Both the position numbers and the translations under genes were made by a program. Positions 1 to 10,493 of a stretch of DNA of 64,000 bases are shown one piece after another. The stretch is from UBA2883 sp964017965. GTDB lineage: Bacteria > Cyanobacteriota > Vampirovibrionia > Gastranaerophilales > Gastranaerophilaceae. The notes below the pieces were generated by a model that worked only from the letters and a program-made list of their open reading frames with translations, did no database searches and was not told where the DNA came from. Where the stretch lies: contig CAXHNV010000001.1 of the NCBI GenBank assembly GCA_964017965.1, positions 1 through 64,000 of the forward strand, read 5' to 3'. Position 1 is the first letter of the stretch. Each line of letters opens with the position of its first letter.

Positions 1-21
1 GGCGGTGATAAAATCACCGCC
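1..21 (-). terminator. Hairpin after autotransporter gene
   Basis: A perfect 9-bp stem (GGCGGTGAT with its complement) and a 3-nt loop lie just downstream of the autotransporter stop codon. The T-tract expected on the minus strand would fall outside the window, so intrinsic termination is inferred from the stem and position. Confidence 0.6.
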
Positions 22-37
22 CGCTTTCTTATATATA

Positions 38-3000
38 TTATTTGCCCAACAGCCATTTAAACCCGAAGGAGAGCATAACGCCGTTTCTGCCGCCGTTTCT
101 TATCATAGCCTGACCGAATCCAGTGAACCTTTCGCCCCATCTGCGTTGTAAGCCAAGTCCATACTCTACATAAGGATCGATTGACATATCAGGTATTGTT
201 ACGTCCGCGAGTGAGAAGTGGGTCTTATCAATGATGTTCCAACGCATATTTACATTGAAGTATGGCTGCCAGCCGTTCTTAAGATTAGCAATAAACTTAA
301 TACCAGGTGCTACCTGTATTGCATTCAGCGGTGATGAGCTCACTCTATGGCCCAATCCGTTGTCGTGTGCAAATGTATGGATAAATGAGTATGATAAAAG
401 TAAGCTAGGTTGAACAATGAACTTACATTCCTTGAACTCAAAGTTATATCCGGTTTTGCTCGCAATACCGGTCATGAACATCGGCATATTTTCTCTGCCC
501 AGGTCTGTACTTGCTTGTGCTACGTTAGCGCCAGCGTTGAGTGTTAAACCCGTAAAGAAGTTGTTCTTATACCATACTTCTGTTACGCCCACTGTGCCGC
601 CATTCTGGTCGATTGATTGTCTGTCGTAATCCTGTACAGAGCCGTTGTAACCTACATACGCACTGAACTGTCTTCTCCAGCCGTTGTTGAGTTGTTTCAT
701 ATCTGCGTCGCCGCCAAAGTAGTTTCCGTATCCGATATTGTTTACCTTAGGGCCGTTGTTTAAGTTTACGCGTTCAAAGGTTGCGTAAGGTCTGTTCCAG
801 AGTCCTTTGCCGTTGTATTCGATACCGTCTTTGTTTTCGCAGCTATAAGTTTGTTGCATTGCTTCGCGTTCAGAACGCGGTACAAGCATATTCATATCCA
901 TATTCATGAATGCCTGGTCGTATGAGTTGATTTGGGTCAAATATCCGCCAATCTGTGCTGCTACAGGCGCTGCTACAGCTGAAGGTTTTGCTTTCTGACC
1001 GTAAGCTACTACTCTAAGTAAACCGTTTTCGTCATAGTATGACTTCAACTTATACGTTGCTTCTGCTGATTCTGCTGTCTTTGCGCTTATGCTTGAAACT
1101 ACAGAATTCTCACCAACGTTTATCGTTACAGGAGTCTTGCTGTTTGATATCATATTGACACTTGAAACATTCAAATTGCCGTCACCAACAATATTATTAG
1201 CCTGAACTTTATCTGAAATTGCACGCTTAGCGTCAAAATCTAATGCAATATTAGAATCTTTCTCTAAAGTTAACGTATCAGCCTGCAATGTACCAATCCT
1301 ACCGTTATCAATTCTCACAGTAGAACCTGACAAATAGAAAGAACAGCCTTTAACAAGGTTCTCTGCAACAAGCGCAATTGAAACCCCGATACCGCCCATA
1401 TTGGTTCCGTCTGCTTCTTTTGTTTCCTTATCTGAGAAAGTAACGTTTTTAACGTTCTTAACAGTTACAAGACCGTTACCACGTAAATATACATTTGTAT
1501 CTTTATTATTACCGCCGTCAACACCGTCAATAGTAATACTTGCCCTACTTGAAGAAGCATAGTTAATAGCACAAACATAAATAGTTGAACCCTCTGCCAT
1601 ATAAATAGAGTTATTCTTACCTGCAGCCTTGTTTCCGGTAATCATTATATCTACAGTCTGGTTAACACCTGCATAAGCCATAATATATAATTTACTATAG
1701 CTATCAGCATAAATAGCACCACCCTGTTTAGAAGCACTGTTACCGGTGAAATTAGAGTTTATAATATACGCCGTAGAATATTGTCCTACATATAAAGCAC
1801 CGCCATAAGCCGCTGAGTTTTTATTAAAATCAGAACCGACAATAATAGAATCATCACCTGCATAAACAGCACCACCGTAACCGCCGGAAGCTTTGTTTGA
1901 TGTAAATATAGCATTCTTAATCAAGCTTGTACCATTCGCAAAAATAGCACCACCGTTTTTAGCTGAGTTTGAAGTAAATATAGCCTTTGGAATAGAGCCG
2001 TCATCATCCTTAGTAAACGCATAAGGATTAACTGCAATATCACCGTTTGCATAAATTGCACCACCGTTTTGGCTTGCCTTATTAGATTTAAAGGTTGCTC
2101 CCTGTACAAGAACCTTATTAGCATAAATAGCACCGCCGTCTACTTTTGCAGAGTTCTTACTAAATGTCACAGGCATAGTTGTTGTAGCTAATATATCTAC
2201 ATCATAATCAATATATGCTGAGTGTTCATATATATAGTTATCACCAAGTAAATTATTAAAATCAAAGTCAGTTATTCTAACCAAATCTTTATCGATAGCG
2301 TTATTATTCGTACAATAAATAGCACCACCGTCATAAACTGCAGAGTTAGAAGTAAATGTAGTATCACCGCCAATAGTAATTTCACCAAACGCATAGATAC
2401 CACCGCCATAAGCAGCCGAATTGCTTGTGAAAGCAGTTGTACGTATTTTATCCTTAAATAACTCATTAGTATTTATAAATACGCTGCCCAATGTATAAAT
2501 CGCACCACCGTAACCTACATTTTCTTTAATAGTTTGTTTTCTTTTGGTCATTTTGGCACCCTGAATAACAATATAGGTTTTTACAGTTGTGACAATAGAT
2601 TTTGCACTGTTTGATTTAAATTCAGTGTTTTCAATATTTAAATCAGATTCTGCATTTTCATTACAAATAGCACCACCATAACGAGCAACTTTATTGCTTG
2701 TAAACTTAGATGACCATATATCTACAGGTAATTTAGAAGCATTATAAATAGCACCACCTTTACCTACATAATATGTAATCTGTTGTGTATAACGTAAACC
2801 CATTTGAGTTTCGTCCATATATGAGTTATTATCTTTCAATACAACTTTTACATTAGCAGTATTAGATTTGAAACTAGCCTGATTTATATGCAATTTGCCA
2901 TTAATATAATCGCCAACAGGTTTTGCATTAGAATAAATGTAGCCGTTATAGACAATTTCATCTTCTGCAAGCTCTGTTCCCGGAACATAAGTACCACGGC

Positions 3001-6000
3001 ATTCTACCTTAGAATAAACATAACCGTTATAAACGATTTCGTCTTCTGCTAAATCTGTTCCGAATTCATATTTTTGACGTTTTTCAGCATTAGCAATATT
3101 ATAAACCTTTCCGTCATACAATACTTCATTTTCACCCAGAACAGTGCCCTCAATGTATTCACCACGTTCTGTAGCTTCTGCTAGGCTGTAAATCTTACCG
3201 TCAATTACAACTTCTTGCTTTTCAGGATCAGGTAAAACAGGTTCTGTATAGAATATATTAGTATTTTCTAATTTATAAACTTGATCGCCTATACGATATT
3301 CATTTTCGCCTAATACAGTACCTTCTTCGAAAGGTTTCACATATTCAGCGTTAGTAGTATCGTAGATGATACCTTCTATAACAACTTGATTTTCACCTAA
3401 TTCTGTAGGAGTTTCGTATTTATCACCCTTATTTTCATCAGTAAATTCATATATAATACCGTCTATAACGTGTTGATTAGGACCTAAACGGGTACCAGAA
3501 TCATAAGGACCAACTGTTACAAGGTCTTTTATATTATATACTCTGCCGTTATAAACAACTTCATCAGGATTGTTTCCAAGATTTGGCTCTACATATTGAC
3601 CGATATATTTTGCATTAGTAAAATCATATACCTTACCGTCAATAACATGTTGTTGAGGACCGAGTTTAGTACCCGGATCATATTCTCCGACAAACTTAGC
3701 ATTCTCTTTATTGTATATATTACCGTTTATAAGAATATGTTTTGAACTGTCGTAATCAGACGGTTTAACATATTCAATACCTGTATTAAATGCGCCATTC
3801 AAATCATAAATTATACCGTTATAAACAATTTGTTGCGTATTTGGAACAGGTTTAATCGGAGCAATGTAAGAAATTCCTGTTGATTTTGTTTTAGAAAGAT
3901 CGTATATTGTTCTACCATATAAATATTGGTTATTAGCAGCCAACTCTTCTTGATTAACAGTAGAAGGGTCAACATTATCACGGATTTTAGCACCCGGTTC
4001 TACATCATAAATAATACCGTTACCTCTATCCCCGACAACTATTTGGTCTTCTCCTAACGGAGTACCCTCTCTATATCTTGCTACAAATTTAGCATTATTA
4101 TAAATCTCTCCATTATAAACAACTTGCCCGTTTTTTAACGGAGTTCCTTCAACATAAGGACTAACATAAGTAATACCGGAATATACATTTCCGTCAATAA
4201 CTTTCTGGTCAGGTGCTAAAGTAGTAGCCGGCCTGTATGTCCCAATATAAGTAATACCCTCATATACATCGTTACCAATATGCATTTGGTTATCTTTCAA
4301 TTGAGTTCCTATTGTATATGCACCCATATCAACAGCTTGACCAGAATATACTACCCCATTGTGAACAAATTCGCCTGGTTTTAGTATCGTTTGAGGTTTA
4401 TACTCACCTATTTCAATCGGGTCGTTATAAATATATCCGTCATAAACGATTTGGTTTTCTTTTAAGTTATCAACATATTCACCAACCTCAACTAAGTCGC
4501 CTCTATATACAGCATCGCCTTTTGGAGAATTTATCCATCTAAATTCACCGTTGTCTAATTTTGTCCTTTCAACAAAATCCCCAATTATTTCATAATTGTA
4601 TATATAATCATTATAAGCAATCTGATTATCTCCTAAAGGAGTTCCTTTTACATAATCTGCAACGTATTTAGCACCTGTATAAATTAAATCCTCATAAACA
4701 ACCATTCCCGGAAGTAAAGGTGTTCCAACAACGTAATCTTTTACATATTCTGCACCGTCAAATACAAACCAACCTTTAATAGCAGATTGCGGATCATTGT
4801 ATTGTGCACCGGAATCCTCTGTACTATGCCAACCCTTAGTTTGTGTTGGGTCGTTTGTAATATATTGTGTGATTTGACCGTCTAATAACTTGGTTTGCTC
4901 AATATATTTCTCGCCCATAACAGCATTAGACATATCATAAACAAGGTTATCACGAATCAAATCAGTCGATACAAGCGGATGTATTACATTATCAACACCT
5001 AAAGCTCCTTCAGGAGTATATTCATCAAGCCTTGTTATTTCATTAAGGTTATAAATTTTATCACCAAACGCAACTTCGTTTTCTTTCAAAATAGTTCCGT
5101 CATTATATATAGCACCGCCTTTTGGAGTAACATAATCATAGTAAATATATTTACCATTGTTTAAATACGCAGGAGGAAGTACACCTTTCGCTATAAAATC
5201 ATAGTCGCCGCTGACAAGTTTTGCAACTTCTGCAAGGTTATACGCATCAGAACGTCCATTTTCAGCATATACAATATTTTGTGTTGCATAAGTTGCTTTG
5301 TTTGAAGTGTATGTACCTGATAAGTTCTTTAAACCGTTTACTAAATTAATAGAACCCTTATTATAAATAGCACCGCCATATATAGCAGAGTTCTTTGACA
5401 TAGTAAGATATACCAGTCTATTATTAACAGGGTTAGTATATCCGTTCAAAGTTAAAGTAGCATCTTTATCATTAAAGATTACACCGCCGCAATATTTCGC
5501 AACATTACTTGAAAATGTTCCACCCTCAAGATTAACCGTTCCATTATCTGTATTATATATAGCGCCACCATTATTACCTGAGCTGGAATAATAATTAGAT
5601 AATCTTGAAGTATAAATACCGTCACCGAAGTTAGCTACAGCAGCTCCGGCTTCTCCGGCAACGTTTGCAGTTTTTTTATTACTGCCAAATGTAGAGCCTA
5701 TAACCTTTAAGTTGCCCTCATTATATATAGCTCCACCGAAACGCTCTGCTTTGTTATAAGTGAAGGTTGCTTTGTTTATCTCAGCAGCATCAGCTAATGT
5801 TGTCGGGCTGATATATTTCTCAACCTCTGTTGCACCGTTATATACGTATCCGTTATAAACGATTTGACCCTCTTCTAAAACAGCGCCTTCAAAATATCTG
5901 TCAACTATTTCCAAATCTTTGCTGCTTATATCGTATACCATTCCGTCATATACAACATAGTTTTCTAATAAAGTAGTGCCTTTATCGTAAGAATTATAAA

Positions 6001-8200
6001 CAGCACCACCGTCTTTAGCAGTATTTGCTATAAATTTAGTATTATTAACAGTTAATTTTGAATCTGCATTCTGGTAGTTATAAATCGCACCACCATATGT
6101 AGCAGCGTTCAAAAATACTTTTTCATTCTTCTTTCCTGCATTTTTAGTTAGACCGCCAAAAGTAGAGTAATCAATTGTCATAACTCCGCTGTTATATACA
6201 GCACCGCCTTCTTTGGCTTTGTTATTATAGAAATTAGATTTAGGACTTCTTTTTGTACCTGCAATGTTCATTTCACCAGAAGTGTTTGTAAGAGCACCCC
6301 CTCGTAAGGTAGTAATAGTACCGTTTATATCCGCTAAACCGTTACCATTGAAAGAAACATTGCTTAAATCTATCTTTCCGCCTTCGTTTGTAATAGCGTT
6401 TTCAAAATTTAAAAAAGTAGTATTTTCAGCATATAAATATTTTGCTTCGTCTTTGCAATTCTTATTAACAACAAACCCTACCAAATTATCTTCGGCAGTA
6501 ATTGTCTTATTTTTGCCATAAATAAACAACGCATCGACTAAAACTTTATTTCTTGGCTGTAAGTTTTTATTCTCATCCGGATAATCTTCCCATGAGTTTA
6601 TAGTAATATTCTTTTTCAATGTTAATGAATAACTCATACCAAGCCCGATACAAGGAGTTTCAGGTCCATTAACAGCAGGATAATTAATAGCATAACCTAA
6701 TTGGTTAGTTGCTTCATCGATATAGTAAGGATTAGAAAATATAATAGAACCGTCTGTTGCTAATCTAACCTTGTAGACAGGATTATCTGTTCCCATATAT
6801 AAATACAGAATCTTAGTTAAATTATCATTTGAATCCTTCATAAGTATACGGCTGCTAATATTGGCTTTTGTATCAATCAATTTAAAATTTGAAGTAAAAT
6901 CATCTGACAAAATACCTTCAACAACATTGAAACTGTCTTCTGTTAAAATAAAATGACCGCTACCGCTAACAGAATTCAACTTCAATTGGTCTGCTGCAGA
7001 TTCATCTACAACACCGTCATTAGATAAATAAATATCAAATCCCAGTTTTGTATCATAATAAAGAGACACTTTATTAGCCCAAATAGTATTGATAGACAAA
7101 TCTTCAGTATCTTGATAAGCTTCTGTTCCAAAGTTGCTTAAAGACAACGTTCCACCATAAATAAACAGATTTGCGCGAGCTGTATCTGAGCCGACATCAC
7201 CATTGATATAAACAGAACCTAAACCATTAGCCATTCCGGTTTTTACAGGTTTATTGATATTGATGTTTAAACTATTCGCAATAGAGATTCCGCCATCCAG
7301 TACAATTCTATTACCTTCGGTTTCTGCGAATAAATTCAAGGTTTGGTTTCTGCCGCCAAAATATAAATCGTTCTTATTTTTGCCTGCTAAGTTATCCATA
7401 AACACCATGGATTTAGCAACACCGTATGCATTTTCACCGGAAGCAGTAAGAGTAAGATTACCTCCTACCATAGCAATAGCACCACCGTCACGGTTTGCAC
7501 TATTGTTTATGAAATTAGTATTTGTAACACTTAAATCTTTACCTGCATAAATAGCTCCGCCAAAACCGGCAGCTTTTGAGCCGTCACCGCCTGCTGCGTT
7601 ATTTATAAATGCAGAATTTTTTATGTCTTTCATTGTTCCGACACTATAAATAGCACCGCCATTACTTGTAGCTGTGTTTTTGTGGAACAATACTCCGGTT
7701 ATTAGCTCAATTCTGCTTGTTTTGTTATTATAAATCGCGCCACCGATAGATGACTGATTTTCCTTAAACATAGTAGTAGATTGATAGTTTCTTATATCAT
7801 TTTGTGTAAGAGCGCCTGAAATTTCGTTAATCACACCTGTTACGTTCGAAATAGCACCACCGTTTGTATAAGTATAGTTTCTAGAAAAATTCGTTCCTCT
7901 GATATACTCAATGGTACCGGTAATATTATAAATAGCACTATAATTCTTCTTTTTTGAATTCGGTTCATCTAAATAGTTATTAATAAACTCGGCATATCTA
8001 ATACTAATATTACCGGAGTTCTCAATCTGAGCCTCTTTATGATGATTATTAAAGGATTTCGGATTCTCTGCCGTACCGGAAAAGATTACCGTTCTACCAC
8101 TCGGAATAACGGTTGCAGTCTCTGCTGCATAAGCAGGTATCACTAGCGTCCCCAAATATACCGCCAGCATAATAATCAAACTAGAAAAATACTTTCTCAT
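38..8200 (-). CDS. Giant Pmp-like autotransporter adhesin with about two dozen VYNG/IYN repeats
   Basis: This is a 2,720-residue surface protein predicted to be secreted by the type V (autotransporter) route. Residues 1-25 form a signal peptide ending AYA. The passenger alternates two repeat types. GGAIYN/GGAIYA beta-helix motifs, like those of chlamydial Pmp proteins, occupy roughly residues 110-270, 630-1030 and 1770-2170. Between about 1040 and 1765 runs a different 26-32-residue repeat of the form V-x-x-G-x-(V/I)-Y ... G-x-Y-x-x-GT-x-L. The last 280 residues have aromatic, alternating beta-barrel character and end FGFKWLLGK, consistent with an autotransporter beta domain. The ATG at 8200 is preferred over an in-frame TTG two codons upstream because the signal peptide fits it, although the Shine-Dalgarno is weak. 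The gene is monocistronic, between its own promoter and a terminator hairpin. Adhesion is inferred from the family; the ligand is unknown. Confidence 0.85.
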   Translation of the reverse strand: MRKYFSSLIIMLAVYLGTLVIPAYAAETATVIPSGRTVIFSGTAENPKSFNNHHKEAQIENSGNISIRYAEFINNYLDEPNSKKKNYSAIYNITGTIEYIRGTNFSRNYTYTNGGAISNVTGVINEISGALTQNDIRNYQSTTMFKENQSSIGGAIYNNKTSRIELITGVLFHKNTATSNGGAIYSVGTMKDIKNSAFINNAAGGDGSKAAGFGGAIYAGKDLSVTNTNFINNSANRDGGAIAMVGGNLTLTASGENAYGVAKSMVFMDNLAGKNKNDLYFGGRNQTLNLFAETEGNRIVLDGGISIANSLNININKPVKTGMANGLGSVYINGDVGSDTARANLFIYGGTLSLSNFGTEAYQDTEDLSINTIWANKVSLYYDTKLGFDIYLSNDGVVDESAADQLKLNSVSGSGHFILTEDSFNVVEGILSDDFTSNFKLIDTKANISSRILMKDSNDNLTKILYLYMGTDNPVYKVRLATDGSIIFSNPYYIDEATNQLGYAINYPAVNGPETPCIGLGMSYSLTLKKNITINSWEDYPDENKNLQPRNKVLVDALFIYGKNKTITAEDNLVGFVVNKNCKDEAKYLYAENTTFLNFENAITNEGGKIDLSNVSFNGNGLADINGTITTLRGGALTNTSGEMNIAGTKRSPKSNFYNNKAKEGGAVYNSGVMTIDYSTFGGLTKNAGKKNEKVFLNAATYGGAIYNYQNADSKLTVNNTKFIANTAKDGGAVYNSYDKGTTLLENYVVYDGMVYDISSKDLEIVDRYFEGAVLEEGQIVYNGYVYNGATEVEKYISPTTLADAAEINKATFTYNKAERFGGAIYNEGNLKVIGSTFGSNKKTANVAGEAGAAVANFGDGIYTSRLSNYYSSSGNNGGAIYNTDNGTVNLEGGTFSSNVAKYCGGVIFNDKDATLTLNGYTNPVNNRLVYLTMSKNSAIYGGAIYNKGSINLVNGLKNLSGTYTSNKATYATQNIVYAENGRSDAYNLAEVAKLVSGDYDFIAKGVLPPAYLNNGKYIYYDYVTPKGGAIYNDGTILKENEVAFGDKIYNLNEITRLDEYTPEGALGVDNVIHPLVSTDLIRDNLVYDMSNAVMGEKYIEQTKLLDGQITQYITNDPTQTKGWHSTEDSGAQYNDPQSAIKGWFVFDGAEYVKDYVVGTPLLPGMVVYEDLIYTGAKYVADYVKGTPLGDNQIAYNDYIYNYEIIGDFVERTKLDNGEFRWINSPKGDAVYRGDLVEVGEYVDNLKENQIVYDGYIYNDPIEIGEYKPQTILKPGEFVHNGVVYSGQAVDMGAYTIGTQLKDNQMHIGNDVYEGITYIGTYRPATTLAPDQKVIDGNVYSGITYVSPYVEGTPLKNGQVVYNGEIYNNAKFVARYREGTPLGEDQIVVGDRGNGIIYDVEPGAKIRDNVDPSTVNQEELAANNQYLYGRTIYDLSKTKSTGISYIAPIKPVPNTQQIVYNGIIYDLNGAFNTGIEYVKPSDYDSSKHILINGNIYNKENAKFVGEYDPGTKLGPQQHVIDGKVYDFTNAKYIGQYVEPNLGNNPDEVVYNGRVYNIKDLVTVGPYDSGTRLGPNQHVIDGIIYEFTDENKGDKYETPTELGENQVVIEGIIYDTTNAEYVKPFEEGTVLGENEYRIGDQVYKLENTNIFYTEPVLPDPEKQEVVIDGKIYSLAEATERGEYIEGTVLGENEVLYDGKVYNIANAEKRQKYEFGTDLAEDEIVYNGYVYSKVECRGTYVPGTELAEDEIVYNGYIYSNAKPVGDYINGKLHINQASFKSNTANVKVVLKDNNSYMDETQMGLRYTQQITYYVGKGGAIYNASKLPVDIWSSKFTSNKVARYGGAICNENAESDLNIENTEFKSNSAKSIVTTVKTYIVIQGAKMTKRKQTIKENVGYGGAIYTLGSVFINTNELFKDKIRTTAFTSNSAAYGGGIYAFGEITIGGDTTFTSNSAVYDGGAIYCTNNNAIDKDLVRITDFDFNNLLGDNYIYEHSAYIDYDVDILATTTMPVTFSKNSAKVDGGAIYANKVLVQGATFKSNKASQNGGAIYANGDIAVNPYAFTKDDDGSIPKAIFTSNSAKNGGAIFANGTSLIKNAIFTSNKASGGYGGAVYAGDDSIIVGSDFNKNSAAYGGALYVGQYSTAYIINSNFTGNSASKQGGAIYADSYSKLYIMAYAGVNQTVDIMITGNKAAGKNNSIYMAEGSTIYVCAINYASSSRASITIDGVDGGNNKDTNVYLRGNGLVTVKNVKNVTFSDKETKEADGTNMGGIGVSIALVAENLVKGCSFYLSGSTVRIDNGRIGTLQADTLTLEKDSNIALDFDAKRAISDKVQANNIVGDGNLNVSSVNMISNSKTPVTINVGENSVVSSISAKTAESAEATYKLKSYYDENGLLRVVAYGQKAKPSAVAAPVAAQIGGYLTQINSYDQAFMNMDMNMLVPRSEREAMQQTYSCENKDGIEYNGKGLWNRPYATFERVNLNNGPKVNNIGYGNYFGGDADMKQLNNGWRRQFSAYVGYNGSVQDYDRQSIDQNGGTVGVTEVWYKNNFFTGLTLNAGANVAQASTDLGRENMPMFMTGIASKTGYNFEFKECKFIVQPSLLLSYSFIHTFAHDNGLGHRVSSSPLNAIQVAPGIKFIANLKNGWQPYFNVNMRWNIIDKTHFSLADVTIPDMSIDPYVEYGLGLQRRWGERFTGFGQAMIRNGGRNGVMLSFGFKWLLGK

Positions 8201-8251
8201 AATCAACTCAATCTCATAAATTTATGTATAAATGTAGTACTACTTATTAAT

Positions 8252-8281
8252 ATTATATAATGTTGTTCAAACAAAATTCAA
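8252..8281 (-). promoter_or_regulatory. Sigma70-type promoter of the autotransporter
   Basis: On the minus strand a -35 TTGAAT (8276-8281) and a perfect -10 TATAAT (8252-8257) are separated by 18 bp. They lie about 50 nt upstream of the autotransporter ATG. Confidence 0.6.
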
Positions 8282-8337
8282 CCCTAACTACATATTTTAA
8301 ACAACATTTTCATGAAAAATCAATCGTTCAGACTAGA

Positions 8338-9582
8338 TTATTCGACACAAATCGTCAAAGCGTTGGAGAGAGCAATTCCGCCTCTAACAGGAGGTCTGTT
8401 TGCAATCGCACCTTTAACATACATAACTGTAGAACCGCCGCCGTCAAGGTTCATCGCATTAACACAACCCAATTTCTTCATATAATGAGCCAATTCACCC
8501 AATGTCATACCTACAGAAGCACCTTCTCTACCGTCTGCAGTAACTATTATAAACTTGTTGTCAGCAGTGTAACCAACAGCAGTTCTCGGGTTTCTGCCGC
8601 CTATAGATAAAAGCTTTTGTTCTTTAATATCAACAAAAACCTCACCCTCTTTAACGAGATAAGGACCTCCACTAATTACGTGGTTTACATCAGACCATTC
8701 CGGTGACATCTTAACATCTAAATCCAGTCTCTGATTAAGTTTTATACCGGACAAAACAGATTGCTGACCCACAACTACAAACCCATTTTGCGGGATAACG
8801 TTTCTGGTCTTATTGATAGCAACAACTCTGCCTTCATCAACAACTACCTGCACCCCGTTTTTTGGAACAGCAGGTGATAGCTGACCCCAATCCGGAGTAT
8901 AACAAAGAGTATACGCAAAAGACATTCTTGGTTGGTTGATGTTATCAACCTTTATAGTATTAAACCCTCCTCTCAGTGAAGCATTTAACTTCACCCTATC
9001 CATACAGAAACCGTTATCGGATATCCCCATAGCGACACGGTTGAATACAGGACCTGTATACAACTTTTTGTCTACCATCATCGTTCCTAAAGGACATCCG
9101 GTCTGTGGAAGGAAAAAGGCACCGTTCACCGCAACTAAAGAGTTGTTAGCCCTCGCCATTGAAGTGATTGATGCCTTATGAGAAAGAGTTTTGGAAGCCA
9201 AAACCGGTACTACTTTTATATTCTTATTAACAGCCAAATCCGCTTCAATTATATTCAATCGAACCGGTCTGCCTTGATAATATCTTACTAATCTTATATG
9301 TTTAATCCCTTTTTCAACATCATACACGCTACAGTTTGAATACTTTCTGCCTATATAGGCATTAAATTCAGCCTCTGACCGTTCTTCCGCCATTATCTTA
9401 TCAAGACCCCTTTCAACGTGAATAGCGTTAATCAAAGGCGGCGAGATGATTCCGCTGACAATCTTAACATTATCGGCGAACACCAATACACTCTGTGACA
9501 GCACTATTGATGATGCAATGAACAAATTCATGCATAGCAACACTAATTTTTCGTGGTTGATCCGTGAATACAGGGTATCCAT
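8338..9582 (-). CDS. Phosphodiester glycosidase (NAGPA-domain) family protein
   Basis: This 414-residue protein has an N-terminal hydrophobic signal/anchor (about residues 14-36) and a C-terminal NAGPA-type domain (PF09992; phosphodiester glycosidase family). Family hallmarks are visible: NGAFF, GGPYLV, NPRTAVG, VTADGRE and a terminal NLDGGGST near residues 378-385. Relatives remove sugar phosphodiesters or occur in exopolysaccharide loci; the substrate here is unknown. The ATG at 9582 is chosen over the codon nine positions upstream because GAGGTG lies 5 nt before it. The 227-bp upstream gap contains a hairpin near 9630-9656 and a possible TTGACA -35 on the minus strand, so it probably has its own promoter. 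It acts outside the cytoplasm. Confidence 0.85.
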   Translation of the reverse strand: MDTLYSRINHEKLVLLCMNLFIASSIVLSQSVLVFADNVKIVSGIISPPLINAIHVERGLDKIMAEERSEAEFNAYIGRKYSNCSVYDVEKGIKHIRLVRYYQGRPVRLNIIEADLAVNKNIKVVPVLASKTLSHKASITSMARANNSLVAVNGAFFLPQTGCPLGTMMVDKKLYTGPVFNRVAMGISDNGFCMDRVKLNASLRGGFNTIKVDNINQPRMSFAYTLCYTPDWGQLSPAVPKNGVQVVVDEGRVVAINKTRNVIPQNGFVVVGQQSVLSGIKLNQRLDLDVKMSPEWSDVNHVISGGPYLVKEGEVFVDIKEQKLLSIGGRNPRTAVGYTADNKFIIVTADGREGASVGMTLGELAHYMKKLGCVNAMNLDGGGSTVMYVKGAIANRPPVRGGIALSNALTICVE

Positions 9583-9809
9583 ATCGTCACCTCTAAATTG
9601 GAGTAACAAGATACCTTTTTTATTAAAGAGTGGTGTTGGGGTTATAACACTCTATAAGGAGCTTGGACCTTACATTAATCATGTACCACATTTTTCAAAT
9701 CTTTAAACGGTCTATAACGCCCTGAGGGCAATAATTTTACAAAACTAAATAGTGTCAAACCTACACATAGCAAGTGTTACAGCGTTTTATAAAGCGTAAA
9801 ACATACACT

Positions 9810-10493
9810 CTAACTGAGTATAATCCATAATAAACGTTTTACAAACAATGATAAATATATAGCTAAAACGCTGAAAATCAGGTCATAAACGAACTTGAAG
9901 CCAGTCAATGAATACAAAAGGTTCTTTATAATAAACCAACTCTCGTGCCGCAACGACGCTATAAACAACAGTATCAAACCGCCGATAAGGTTTATTATCA
10001 CAAGCCCGAATACAACGGACTTGACTATATTCTTGAAATTATAATCCCTGTTCAAAATAGTGCCCGATACCCAAACAGCAGGAATATAAGCTAAAATATA
10101 ACCTACGCCGTACTGAAAAATATACTTCCAGCCGCCGCCCATAGCAAATATAGGATACCCGCAAAAACCAAGTATAATATATAAAAGTACCGTTATCAAT
10201 GAATATTTTCTATCCAAAAGCCCCAGCATAAAAAATATCATCGGAACCTGAGGGATATATTTTATATGACGAATAAACGCCTGCGAATTAACATCCCCGT
10301 CAGGAAAATAAAACGACCAGTTTGTAAATATATCCAACGGAAAAATTAAATGTTTGAAATTAAGCTCCGTAAACGCAGACACAACCAAAAACTGTAATGC
10401 CAGCACCATTACAAGTAACGTACCTAACCTGAATTTGACAGGCTCTCCGGTATATTTAAAATAACCTAATTGTTTCTCAACGCGTTTTGTCAT
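9810..10493 (-). CDS. bioY: BioY-family biotin transporter S component
   Basis: This 227-residue integral membrane protein has about six hydrophobic segments. The central stretch, with YIPQVP followed by LLYIILGFCGYPIFA and a GGG motif, matches the BioY substrate-binding subunit of energy-coupling-factor biotin transporters. Late biotin-synthesis genes bioA and bioD lie about 10 kb away on the same strand, so the cell may both import and finish biotin. The start overlaps the end of the rimI-like gene by 4 bp (ATGA), implying co-transcription. No EcfA or EcfT gene is visible in the window. The N-terminal cytoplasmic stretch of about 25 residues is slightly longer than usual. Confidence 0.75.
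   Translation of the reverse strand: MTKRVEKQLGYFKYTGEPVKFRLGTLLVMVLALQFLVVSAFTELNFKHLIFPLDIFTNWSFYFPDGDVNSQAFIRHIKYIPQVPMIFFMLGLLDRKYSLITVLLYIILGFCGYPIFAMGGGWKYIFQYGVGYILAYIPAVWVSGTILNRDYNFKNIVKSVVFGLVIINLIGGLILLFIASLRHESWFIIKNLLYSLTGFKFVYDLIFSVLAIYLSLFVKRLLWIILS

Noticed and set aside
38..8200. CRISPR-like or tandem DNA repeats in the first 8 kb
   Set aside because: The repetition is at protein level (GGAIYN and VYNG motifs) with variable spacing and divergent codons, inside one open reading frame. No CRISPR array was seen anywhere in the window.
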